Of a DNA stretch of 64,000 nucleotides, positions 1 through 9,383 are shown in pieces (within the stretch, counting starts at the first letter, position 1; each line of letters starts with the position of its first letter). The stretch comes from Pleurostoma richardsiae. Its lineage: Eukaryota > Ascomycota > Sordariomycetes > Calosphaeriales > Pleurostomataceae. Below the pieces are notes generated by a model that made no database searches, was not told the origin of the DNA, and saw only the letters and a list, made by a program, of their open reading frames with translations. Position numbers and translations under genes: made by a program. Location of the stretch: NCBI GenBank assembly GCA_030052745.1, contig JANBVO010000029.1:186001-250000 (forward strand), in the 5' to 3' direction.

Positions 1-237
1 TGCGCCTGCCCTTTGCGATCACGGTCATGAGCTCGCATATCTCAAACGTCTAGACAGCCTCCACGCCTAGCCCAACTTCTCATTAATCGCATCACTGTTC
101 GAGTCTCCTACCGATCATCTTGGCTCCAACGTCGACGCCCGATACCTGAAACCCGCGATTCTACCACATCGACGACGACACTGCCGACGATAGCGACGCT
201 ACGGATCTGACTTGGGCACCGGAAAACTCCTGCGCAC

Positions 238-3200
238 ATGCTTACAACCATGATGGAACGGCCTCCAGGTCTGCCTCTGGGGCAGCCGAGTCAATCGATG
301 GAAAGGCTCGTCGGCCTGCCAGGAAACCCGGCCCAAGGGCGTCGTGCTGTAGTCGTTGTACCTCCTACAGTTACCGCCCCTCCTCCATCCCAAGTCCCGA
401 CTCTTCGACAATCCACGTCGAACTCATCTCTGACAGCGTCTGCTCCGATTGCTGCCAGCCAGGTTGTTGCGCTTGCCCGAGAGGCGATGAAAAAGGCCCT
501 CGAGGAAAATGAAACACAAGCTGCCGAGGCTAGCGGTGTCAGCAACGAGCTCAAACCCGGCGTCACCGTCAATCTAAGTCACAAGAACATCCAGAAGCTG
601 CCTGAGGAAGTTGTCGATATCATCAAGGATCAGTTGGAACGGTATGTCAACGCTTTGGTGTGGTGGCGAGACCGCGGCAAGCTGACGATATTCTCCTGCT
701 CCTAGATTGGCTCTTTCCCACAACAAGCTCTCGTCATTCCCTGCTCGTTTCTCTGAGTGCACATCGCTGCGATATCTCAATGTGAGAAACAACAGGATCA
801 GCGAGTTTCCTCTACCGGTAATCTCATTTCAATCCCAAACTTAAGACAGGCTTCGAATCTAACTGTCTCAGCTATGCGAGCTGAAGTCACTCGAGATCCT
901 AGACCTCGGCCGAAACCAACTACGAGTCCTACCCCCCGATATCGCCAAGCTCACGTCCCTCAAAGTCTTTGCCGTCCAGAAAAACCAGATTCAGGAACTG
1001 CCGCTCTGCCTTGGTGATATGGTCTCGTTGCAAATGATCAAGCTCGATGGAAACCCTCTCATATTCCCTCCGAAAGAAGTGCTCCAGGTGCAAGCCAGTA
1101 GTCCGCCTAACGAAGGTTTCTTGAAGGACAGCGAAGTTACCGAAGTCACCGTGACGGCCCACATTAAGAAGTTTCTAAAGCAGAGGGCGCAGAGTGATCG
1201 TGCGGAGGCAGATGCTGTCGCTGAGGAGTCTTCCGAGGGAACTGAGACGCCCCGAATGCCGCCTATAAAGAGGGTTGCGAGCGGTCGTTTTCCCATCAAG
1301 GTTAACGGCAACGATGTTCCAGACCTCCGGTCACCGGCATTGTCCCGACCGCCCCCAATCCCAAGCCGATCGCACTATCGGGGATTATCACAACAAAATC
1401 CAGCATTACGCCGACCCAGTGTCATGCCTCTAACCATTGGAAACGTCAACGAGCGAGTACGAAGCAACTCGGAGACCTTACTCCCGTCCCGAGCGGAGAG
1501 ACCAACCGAGCGGCAACGTCGTATGGAAGTCATGTCTAAGAAAGCGCAGGAGCTCGGCACGCTTGACGAGACGCAGGCGAACAACAGGTTCAGCCATTAT
1601 CGAGGATTAAGCCACGGGTCGGCTATGCAAGTCCCCAATGGTGGCGGCATGGCTGGTAAGAGTCCTGTGAGCCCGGCGGAGCCTTTCCTCCAGCGACCAA
1701 TTTACGTCCGCAGACTCTCCGTTTTACCGGAACGGAAGCGTGAATCCAAGTTCTACGATCCTATCGTGGAGACCGCTAAGGGTGTCCTCTACTCGGTCTT
1801 CCAGATACACCCGATGATCCAGATGCTGATGAGCCTGGTCAATGACGGCACGTCAAAGCGATCCAGTCTCGAAATCGTCTTCTACAACACAAACGTTCAC
1901 GTTGAGGAGCTCGAACAAGAAATTCAGAAACACGACCCCGCAGCCGAAGGCGAGGGTCCTGGCCAGAGAGAGAACGAGAATGTGCAGAGAGCGTGTATTA
2001 CCCTCGTAAATGCCTACGTCCACGTGTGTTCGCTCCTGGCGAATAATGTCGATACGTTTGTCGACAATGGAGATCCGCGCTACATCAGAACGCTCTTGAC
2101 GCTACTTTACAACAGCATCATGGAGCTCCGTGTTACCGTATCTAATCTGCCTCGTGAAGCTGGCTACAGACGTGCTGCCACGAGAGCAGCCTTTGGCGAT
2201 ACGCTGCGACCTCATTCACGAGAGAACTCAGTCACTCCCACCGCTGAACGGCCAGTCATGAATGGTAGGCCTCGCAATGGCACTTTCATCCACAACCCCA
2301 GCAATTTAGGCCTCAGAGTGGCCACCGATGTACCCATACCTTCCATGCCTTACATCAATGGAACTGGACGAACTGCGACAATCACGTCGGTAACTCCTCG
2401 GTCTGGAGAGTCATTCGCCTCGATCAGCAGCCGTGGTATATCCGCAGATGTTACTGATGAGGACCGCATGTTCGACAAGATTTACCTTTCCCTCAAGAAG
2501 TCCTCGGACCTCGTTATGCGCACTTTACCGCAGGTCAACAATCAATTCGCAGCGGGGCTGAGGAACTCGATGACGCAGCGAGCCCCGAATAACATAGTGG
2601 ACCGCTGGAGGATCCTGATTGGCATGTGCAACACGGCGATCCAGCAGACCGAGATGCTTCAGAAGCGCCTTTCCGCGATAAAGCTGAACGACCCTGGGAT
2701 CCGGTCTCAGACCACGTTCTGGATCCTCTGCGGCAACTTCATTGACTCTTGGGCCGAGTTTGGCAGAAAGGTCAAAGAGTTCATGAACAAACTCCCCCTC
2801 CCATTAGACACCCGGACTCGTCTTCGACCCATCCAGCAGAGTATGAAGGAGACGACGGATCTCATTGTCCGGTCACCATGGGCGTACTCGGTCAGATCGG
2901 GCGCCGCGGCATCTGCTACTAGTCCGTACGGCTCCCAGGGGTTGAACAACCCAGTGCAATTACCCATGACTCCGCAAAGCGCAGCATTGGGTCCGGCGGT
3001 GCAGGCCACTGTGCCCTCGACGCCTCAGAGCGGGTCCTTTGCTGCAGCCTTCAATGGCAATGTCTTCGAGAGGGCGGATGCCTTGATCTCCACGGGTGGT
3101 CTCTCGATGCCGTCACGTACAGGAACGATGACAAGTACCAGCACGTACGGTTTGAGTTCCATCAACAGCACGCTCTCTTCTGCCCATGATGGGGTAATGA

Positions 3201-3271
3201 CGCCGAATTCGATGCTCAGCCCGGCGGGCCAGGTGCCTTACCGGTTCAATGTTGCCAGAGGAGCCTTCTAA
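238..3271 (+). CDS. SOG2-like RAM-network leucine-rich repeat protein
   Basis: The model has three exons (238-641, 706-817, 872-3271) and encodes 971 aa. Both splices keep frame and join leucine-rich repeats that are broken without them. About five LRRs lie at roughly residues 103-240, with motifs such as LRYLNVRNNRI and LEILDLGRNQL. A long helical region follows at about residues 390-780 and matches the fungal SOG2 family domain; the C-terminus is rich in Ser, Thr and Pro. In yeast, Sog2 is an essential part of the RAM network that activates the NDR kinase Cbk1 (COT-1 in Neurospora) for polarised growth and cell separation; that role is inferred here from the family. The start is the first ATG of the open frame, and an upstream exon cannot be excluded. 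The gene converges on the amidohydrolase. Confidence 0.9.
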
Positions 3272-4045
3272 GTTCCAGCCAGTTTGGACAGCACGGCTGG
3301 TCCATCCCCCCCCCCCCCCCCCTAACCTTCCCTTTGGATCAGTTTCTGCCTGGTTGGTATAATTGGATGGCGTTCTCCAGTGCAGCTCTTCTTGGAAATT
3401 GGGTCGGATGAGATGTCTAAGTAATGTGATAATAATGTACTGTAACTATTACGACTGCTTGGTTTGTTAACTGACGCATGGCGCCGGCGTTTGGCGGAGG
3501 CCTCTGAAAGGGTCTTCATTATAGCTACCTAGTTTTGATCATCTTGGGGTGTCTACTAGGTTTGACCTTGCAGGAAGAGGCACGTCGGCGTGTTTAGAAC
3601 ATAGAGAACAGGATGAGCGGAATGGAACCAGACATCGTGATACCCTTTCAGGCTGACTAGTTGATGTCAACTGTTTTATATCGGTACCGGATACGTGGAA
3701 GGGTAGATCCGTTTACGCCTCGATGTGTCCTCGAGACGTGGTTCAATTCCAGGACAATTCCCCTATCGACTCCCAGCTCCCGAAGAGGACCAAGCAACTG
3801 GATTCGCTGGTGTCGGCAGTCAGAAGAAGGCCATGCCCATATCTGCACATCGGGTTCCTGCCAGACCATTTAAAGCGACTTCCGAGCGCCCTGTCCCATG
3901 CTCCTATGCTCCTCTGCAGCTGCGGAGAGAGTTGGCCGGCATTAAATTTCGCTGCCTCGAGCAGATAATGGATATAATGTAGGGGACGGTGGTGCAGACG
4001 GTGTGCACTGCCCATCCAGTTCCTCACCGAGCGAAGGGTGCCAGC
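3272..4045. other. Convergent intergenic region, no gene seen
   Basis: These 774 bases hold the 3' ends of the sog2-like gene and the amidohydrolase gene. The short open frames here look random and carry no recognisable motif. The only notable element is a cytosine homopolymer near 3306. Confidence 0.6.
3306..3322. repeat. 17-base poly-C run
   Basis: An uninterrupted run of 17 cytosines starts about 35 bases after the sog2-like stop codon, probably inside its 3' UTR. Runs this long are prone to length error in sequencing and to slippage. Confidence 0.95.
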
Positions 4046-5482
4046 CTACCGCACGATGCTCCGCAGCGACACGTCTGGTGGATCCCACACCACGTCCGTC
4101 ACGCTCCGCCTCTGCCTGGCCGGGACCCTGATCTCCGTGCCGGGCACCTCGACTGCCTCCCTGTTCCGCACGAGCAGCATCGGCGTCCACTCCGTGCCCT
4201 CCGCCACTGGCTCCAGCCCTCCCACACTAGCCCCGTGCCGCCAGTCCTTTCCTCCCTCCGCCGCCTCCCCGGCCTCGTGAGCGAGTCCGATGGCCTGCCT
4301 CGCGCGCCAGCTCACGCACCCGTACAGCAGCTCCGCGTCCGCCGGCGTGCCTGCGTGGTACAGCCCCACGCCCCAGCTCGCCAGCTGCAGCGGGTCGCCG
4401 GTGCCGTACGGCGTGAAGGCGTTGCCGACGTTGTTGACGCCCAGGCACGCCGAGAGGCCGTGGTCCTTGATCAGGGAGGGCACCTGCAGCGTGCCGCGCG
4501 GGCGGGACTGCGTGGTCGCCGAGGCGGGTTCCGTCTCTGCTCCTGCGGGCGGAGCCGGCCGGCCCATCATGAAGATGTCGCTGGTCGGTAGACCGACAAA
4601 GTGGATGGGCAGCTTAGCCGCGGCGATCCGCGCGGCCAGGCCGGCGAGCTCGGCGTCCGGGAGGAGGGTCAGCTGCGTGCAGTGGCCGAGGGCGACGGTA
4701 CGGCGGCCAGAGGTCGTCTCGGCCCAGCCGTGCTTGATGAGCAGATCGACGACAGAGAAGACCAGCGGCGGGGCAGACGACGACGGCTGCTCGAGCGTGT
4801 AGTCGAGGTGGAAGTCGAGGTGCAGATTGCGCTGCAGGGCCGTCTCGATGGCCCATTCGATGTTACGTAGCGCGGCATCGCGGCCCGCCTCGACGTAAGG
4901 TGTCGCGCCCAGCGCCTCGACGGCGTCTCCGGCGTCGTCCAGCGCCCGGAGGACGAGGGCGCGGTTCTCGTCGCCATGCGGGGACGAGAAGACGGGGTCC
5001 TGAGCGAAGACGCAGAGCTGCACGCGCAGAGCCGGGGAGAACGCTCGCTTGAGCCTGAGTCCGGTCGTGAGTCCCTTGAGCTGCGCTACGTGGTCGACCT
5101 CGACGAAGGCGCGGAGGGAGCTGACGCCGTGGGCGCAGCTGTCGGCGAGGAGCTGCGAGCCGCGCAGGTAGAGGTCGTCCTCGGTGAAGCGCTCTTTGGC
5201 CTTAGAGGTGAACTGCAGGGCTTCGCTGAAGGAGCCGGACCTGGGGACGAGGTCTGAGTAGTCTGGGTAGGGAGAGGATCCGGATGACGATAGGGAGTGG
5301 TTGCAGGTGAGGATGTAGGGCTTGTCGAGATGGATGTGGGGGTGGCAGAGGGACGGCAAGAGGAGGCTCGGGGTTCCTGATGGTGTTTGGCTTGGATTGA
5401 TAGAGCGCACTCTGCCGTCTATTACTTCGATGTCCTTCGGCTCAGGGGATTTGCCTGGTAGGAGTACATTCTCGAGCTTCAT
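4046..5482 (-). CDS. CodA-fold amidohydrolase with altered catalytic residues
   Basis: This is a single exon of 478 aa. The protein has the amidohydrolase (TIM-barrel) layout: an N-terminal beta-sandwich segment, the metal-site motif HPHIHLDK near residues 48-55, a FHLDY segment near 225, GHCTQL near 265, and GVNNVGNAF near 345. These align by eye to the metal- and substrate-binding stations of bacterial cytosine deaminase CodA. In CodA a catalytic Glu follows the second His station (HCDE) and a metal-binding Asp sits in the GHDDV motif; here those positions read HLDY and GVNN. The fold call is secure, but a cytosine deaminase reaction is doubtful and the substrate is unknown. No signal peptide is seen. 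The gene is divergent from the BLOC1S1-like gene, with 446 bp between the starts. Confidence 0.85.
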   Translation of the reverse strand: MKLENVLLPGKSPEPKDIEVIDGRVRSINPSQTPSGTPSLLLPSLCHPHIHLDKPYILTCNHSLSSSGSSPYPDYSDLVPRSGSFSEALQFTSKAKERFTEDDLYLRGSQLLADSCAHGVSSLRAFVEVDHVAQLKGLTTGLRLKRAFSPALRVQLCVFAQDPVFSSPHGDENRALVLRALDDAGDAVEALGATPYVEAGRDAALRNIEWAIETALQRNLHLDFHLDYTLEQPSSSAPPLVFSVVDLLIKHGWAETTSGRRTVALGHCTQLTLLPDAELAGLAARIAAAKLPIHFVGLPTSDIFMMGRPAPPAGAETEPASATTQSRPRGTLQVPSLIKDHGLSACLGVNNVGNAFTPYGTGDPLQLASWGVGLYHAGTPADAELLYGCVSWRARQAIGLAHEAGEAAEGGKDWRHGASVGGLEPVAEGTEWTPMLLVRNREAVEVPGTEIRVPARQRRSVTDVVWDPPDVSLRSIVR

Positions 5483-5928
5483 CCTGCTCGATTCCTCCGA
5501 GTTTCGGCGACGATGAGTAGTAGTACGCCAACTCCTCCAACTTCACGCGCCAGAACAAGCGTCTCACCCTTCTTCCTTCCTGTCTGCTGTTTAGTTCTGG
5601 TACAACCACTGATGAGAAGAGGTTCACTTGTATCGTACCTAGGTAGGTAGGTATGCGAGTGACACACCAGTAATACGCAGTGTTCCGGGTCATGCATGCA
5701 AGTCATCTACGGCTTACCCCTCCATCTCCACAGCTGCAGCTCCCAGCAAGTCAGGTGTCCGATGAACTCACAATGTTTATGTTCCCGATACAGCGAACTG
5801 TGGTGCCTCAGACCTGCATTCGATAGAGAGACAAGAGATCCATGATTGTACGCCCGTCGAGATCTCGCCATCATACAAGCCCAAGACATTTATCTCTTAG
5901 AGACCTGCAGCCTCAAAGACCCAAGACC
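5483..5928. promoter_or_regulatory. Shared divergent promoter region
   Basis: These 446 bp separate the start codons of the amidohydrolase (-) and the BLOC1S1-like gene (+), so they must hold both promoters. They contain TACCTAGG followed by tandem TAGG units at 5636-5653, the best copy of a motif that recurs in other gaps of this window. No TATA box was recognised. Confidence 0.5.
5636..5653. repeat. TACCTAGGTAGGTAGGTA motif
   Basis: A TAGG tandem preceded by a CCTAGG palindrome lies in the amidohydrolase/BLOC1S1 divergent promoter. Related copies occur at 8654, 16913, 22941, 37791, 49802 and 55077. Confidence 0.6.
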
Positions 5929-6975
5929 ATGTCTTCCCTGTCCTCCTCCATCTCCCCGCCCCACCCCTCTTCCCCCTCTGTGACAGCCACCACCGTCTCC
6001 TCTCCGACAACGGCAACCTATGCCGCTAGCTCCGGCACCCCGGCCGCCGGGCCGTCAACGGCCACCTCCTCCGTGTCTGCTCCACCGGCGGCGGTACCCC
6101 TTCCTGGGCCGGGCCTAGCCCACCACCACCACCAGCATCAGCAGCCCCAACCTCCCCGTCCGCCACAGCAGCAGCAGCAGCAGCAGCAACTCCCACGCAA
6201 TGCCGCAACCCCCTCCTCCAGCACCAACAACGCCATGCCCCCCGCCGCCGCCTCCTCGTCCTCCTCCTCGCGCATCCAGCCCACCCTCCCCTCCGCCTCC
6301 GGCCAGCGGCAGGTCGCCGAGGCCCGCGCCGCCCTCGTCGCCTCCATCGGCAACATGCTGGACCGCGAGCTGCGCGGCCGCGCCGCCATCCTGCACTCCA
6401 ACGCGGCGGCCATCGCCAAGCAGGAGCGCGACGTCGAGCGCGCGGCCGCGGCGCTGCGCCGCGAGAACGACCGGCTGGGCAGGGCGGCGGCCGACGCGGC
6501 GCGCCGGGTCAAGGAGACGGGCAACGTGCAGAACTGGGCGGAGGTGCTGGAGCGGGACTTCCTGGTGCTGGAGGAGACGGTGCGGATGGTGCGCGAGGGG
6601 AGCAGCAGCAGCGGCGGCAGCTGCAGCTGGACCGGGAGCGAGGGGAGCCGGAGCGGGAGCGAGGCCGGGGGGGACGGGGAGGGGCACAGGGACGGGGAGG
6701 GGGACGTGAGGATGGGTGATGATGGGGCCGCGGGAGACCAGCGTGGCGGTGAGGAGGGGCCTGTCACGGGGGATGCGAAGCTGAAAGCAGCAGAGCAAGA
6801 TGGCCTCTCTGCTGCGGAACCGATGGACGTGGACCCTGCTCAGGTCCCTCTACCGGAGGATGACCAGAGCCTTACCGAAGCGGGATCTGCCACCAGTGGC
6901 ACTGAACCGGCACCAACCGGCGAGACAGTTACATTAGCCTCCACCTCGACTTCGATGTCCTCCCCGTTAGGCTAG
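5929..6975 (+). CDS. BLOC-1 subunit 1 / GCN5L1-like protein
   Basis: This is a single exon of 348 aa from the ATG at 5929. An upstream in-frame ATG at 5842 exists, but the 5929 codon has a purine at -3 and begins the typical MSS start. Residues about 127-224 are a helical domain that ends in GNVQNWAEVLERDFLVLEE, closely resembling the GDVENWARSIELD segment of human GCN5L1/BLOC1S1. The flanks are disordered: the N-terminus is rich in Ser, Pro and His with an eight-Gln run, and the C-terminus is acidic and Gly/Ser rich. The family works in BLOC-1/BORC complexes in endosome-lysosome positioning, and in animals also in mitochondrial acetylation; a vacuolar or endosomal role is inferred. The ORF is much longer than the roughly 125-150 aa animal protein, owing to the tails. 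Confidence 0.8.
   Translation: MSSLSSSISPPHPSSPSVTATTVSSPTTATYAASSGTPAAGPSTATSSVSAPPAAVPLPGPGLAHHHHQHQQPQPPRPPQQQQQQQQLPRNAATPSSSTNNAMPPAAASSSSSSRIQPTLPSASGQRQVAEARAALVASIGNMLDRELRGRAAILHSNAAAIAKQERDVERAAAALRRENDRLGRAAADAARRVKETGNVQNWAEVLERDFLVLEETVRMVREGSSSSGGSCSWTGSEGSRSGSEAGGDGEGHRDGEGDVRMGDDGAAGDQRGGEEGPVTGDAKLKAAEQDGLSAAEPMDVDPAQVPLPEDDQSLTEAGSATSGTEPAPTGETVTLASTSTSMSSPLG
6166..6189 (+). repeat. CAG microsatellite encoding polyglutamine
   Basis: Seven CAG codons plus one CAA encode eight Gln in the disordered N-terminus of the BLOC1S1-like protein, just after a His/Gln/Pro-rich stretch. The tract is in frame and likely length-variable. Confidence 0.9.
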
Positions 6976-7336
6976 GCGAGCGGATTGTGGTATCACTCTG
7001 GCTACGATGCATGGCTCCTCAGCAAGCTTCAATTATCACGACCGTCATGACTAATGAAAAATTACGAGCTCAAGGTGGATGGTGACTTTCGGCCTGTAAA
7101 TATGCCTTGTTGAGTTTTGCATTATCATTAAACAGATATCAACAGGATCTCTCAAGCATTACCATCAGGCACTGACAGGATTAGGTATGCGCATACAATA
7201 CGCAATGCTGAGCACTCAAGCGGTAGTCCAATCGCAGATAAGATCTGTGATTTGACAAGCTCGCCCAGTCTCAATGAGGATGGGATGGCCAGGGCGGCCG
7301 GCACGGTTTGTGTAGAAGATGCAGGAACACCTATGC
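6976..7336. other. Convergent intergenic region, no gene seen
   Basis: This 361-base gap lies between two convergent genes and presumably holds both 3' UTRs. The short open frames have no recognisable content. Confidence 0.5.
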
Positions 7337-8440
7337 TCAGATGAGTCCCGGGAGCATGGTGTACCGCTTCTTCTTGTACTTGTCGCCAAAGGTGGCTCTC
7401 AGGGCCTTCTCCTTGTCCCTGGACCAGCCGGCCATGTAGAACGTGCCAGTGGCGATGAATACCACGACAGCCCACTCCCGGGAGATGAGGATGATACCGA
7501 CCCAGGAGATGACCTCAAACATGTAGTTGGGGCACGTAACGAGGCTGCTGCCGATGCAGGTAGGGATGCCCTTCTCGGTGCCGCCGCGGGACCGCAGGCT
7601 CGCCAGGTGGAGGTGGACGATGGCGTTGCAGACCTCGCCGTAGACGTAGAGACCGAGGCCAATGAGGTCCAGCGGGGTCAGCTCCGACCTTGCGGCGGGA
7701 GACTTGGGCGAGTAGATGAAGAAGCCGGAGAGGAGGCCGGCGAATGCCCAGTAGAAGAAAGAGTTGCGGAAGATCATCCAGGCGGGCATGGTGTTGGCAG
7801 CGAACTTGTGGACGAAGACGGTCTCCAGCTCGCGCTTGACAAAGTGGGCCTGGAATAGCCAGAAGCAGAGCCACTGGATCGTGGTCAGGGGCGTCTTGTC
7901 AGCACCCTTATAGAAGTAAGGATCGACGTTGGCGAGGTAAGGGCGGATAGCTATGAACAGGCAGTGGAAGAGGATCGGCCCGGCGTACTCGACCATGTAC
8001 ACGGTCCTCCAGGCCATCTGTGCACCTGTATAGAATCCAACGTCAGCAATTGTGGTGCAGAGTGGAGGAGCAACATGATTCGACAGCTCTGTCAGATGAA
8101 GGCAAGCTTACCGAGGTCCTGAACAAGGATTTCCCCATTTGAGACGACGTCTTCCTCGTTGCTGATGAGGGCCTTGCGGTCCTTGATGATCTTCTTAGTG
8201 GACGGATAAAAGAGGCCGATGCGGTTGTAGTCCTTTACGCCGGCCGCGCGGGCAATGATCTTCTTCGCATCCTCGACAGTAGCATCGCTGGGGATCTCGA
8301 CGGCGGTGGGGAGCTTCTTGATGCGCTGCTTCTGGGCTGGTTGGAGAGACGCCGGTTAGCAACGCAAATCAAGCTGCCCACTAGGAACACAGGGTCTACT
8401 CACAGCGGCTCCCGAGCTTGAGGGAGATAGGAGGCGCCAT
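7337..8440 (-). CDS. TSC13: Very-long-chain enoyl-CoA reductase (TSC13 family)
   Basis: Three exons on the minus strand (8404-8440, 8112-8336, 7337-8025) encode 316 aa; yeast Tsc13 has about 310. The enzyme performs the last, NADPH-dependent step of each ER fatty-acid elongation cycle, reducing trans-2-enoyl-CoA and feeding sphingolipid synthesis. The N-terminal 85 residues form the ubiquitin-like segment of the family. The second splice rebuilds QDLGAQMAWRTVYMVEYAGP, a family hallmark. Several hydrophobic membrane segments follow, then the steroid-reductase-like C-terminus with AGWSRDKEKALRATFGDKY and a basic KKKRY tail. An acceptor five bases further downstream would create a stop codon, so the 8336/8337 junction is preferred. 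The gene is divergent from the quinone oxidoreductase. Confidence 0.95.
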
Positions 8441-9383
8441 TTTGCGCAAGTGATGGTGTTTTGTGGTGAGAAGAAACCGAACACGCAAGCTCCGAAGTCT
8501 GCGTTTTTGGTTTATGTAGATCTGGCACGGGCGGGCACCACTGAGATAAGGTGCCTCGGCGATTGGATATGCGTTTTGTTTGTTGGGTACCTCGGAAATT
8601 TGCTGCCACAACGCCGGTACCTGGCCAGCTGGCTTAGCTTGGAAAGGTCAAGGGTACCTAGGCAGGGAGGTAAGCAGCTTACCGGGGGCTTCAATGTTTA
8701 TTTTGACTTCCATTCACCTACTCAGTGAACATCACTGTCTGCTCATAGAATCTCCGCCAAATGTGGACGTCTGAATCTTGTAAGCCTCCAATGCATAGAC
8801 TCGATCTTCCTTCACGTTATGAGTCCATCGACCGACAAACTCTGTCAACACGGACAGAGACAGATGCGGCTGATGTCTCGGCTGAAGCCTCCCTTGCATA
8901 TAATATTGAGAAAGGAGGACGCCGGCTTACCACAGTATAAAGATATGCAGCTATGCGGCACGCATTGCAATGCATTATCGAGGCTCACGCCCCTTTCCGA
9001 TGGAGGTAAATCCCACAGGTTTCACAGGCCATGAGGCTCTGCTCCCAACGTCTCCAGCGACCTATCACGCATGCGTATTACTCTTTGGCCTCTTGTATTA
9101 GATCTTGCCCCATAGTGGCCTTCCGGCGCTGTGCCTCCATATTGAGCTGTTTTCGCGTGCCGAAGTCGTGCAGCGGGTTAACTTTTTGACGTCACAAGCC
9201 CGCAATGACAAATGAAGCGGTCGGAGATCCCCGCATTCTGAGGAGGTGGGACGGCGCAAGTCGGGTAGGCCGTGTCCATATATCGGGATAGACTACCGGC
9301 CTTAGCAATATATGAGCGCCGACCTCCGAGTGTTCTCAATCGAGCTGTACCTTTAAATCTTTTTCTGTTTCTTCTCTCTGCTC
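8441..9383. promoter_or_regulatory. Divergent promoter region, TSC13 / quinone oxidoreductase
   Basis: These 943 bp lie between two divergent start codons. They contain a GTACCTAGG element at 8654 and a perfect CRE-type palindrome at 9187-9194. No coding region was recognised. Confidence 0.5.
9187..9194. promoter_or_regulatory. Perfect CRE palindrome TGACGTCA
   Basis: The eight-base consensus for ATF/CREB bZIP proteins lies 190 bp upstream of the first ATG of the quinone oxidoreductase. Atf1-type factors commonly drive oxidative-stress genes in fungi, which fits the downstream product. Binding is inferred. Confidence 0.5.

Noticed and set aside
27-53. Eight-codon upstream open frame before the sog2-like gene
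   Set aside because: The transcription start is unknown, so its presence in the mRNA cannot be shown.
4290-4870. Long + strand frames antisense to the amidohydrolase
   Set aside because: Shadow frames of a GC-rich coding region; no family match.
6115-6798. Long antisense frames over the BLOC1S1-like gene
   Set aside because: They are low-complexity Gly/Ala/Val or Ser/Pro translations caused by GC-rich codon bias of the sense gene.
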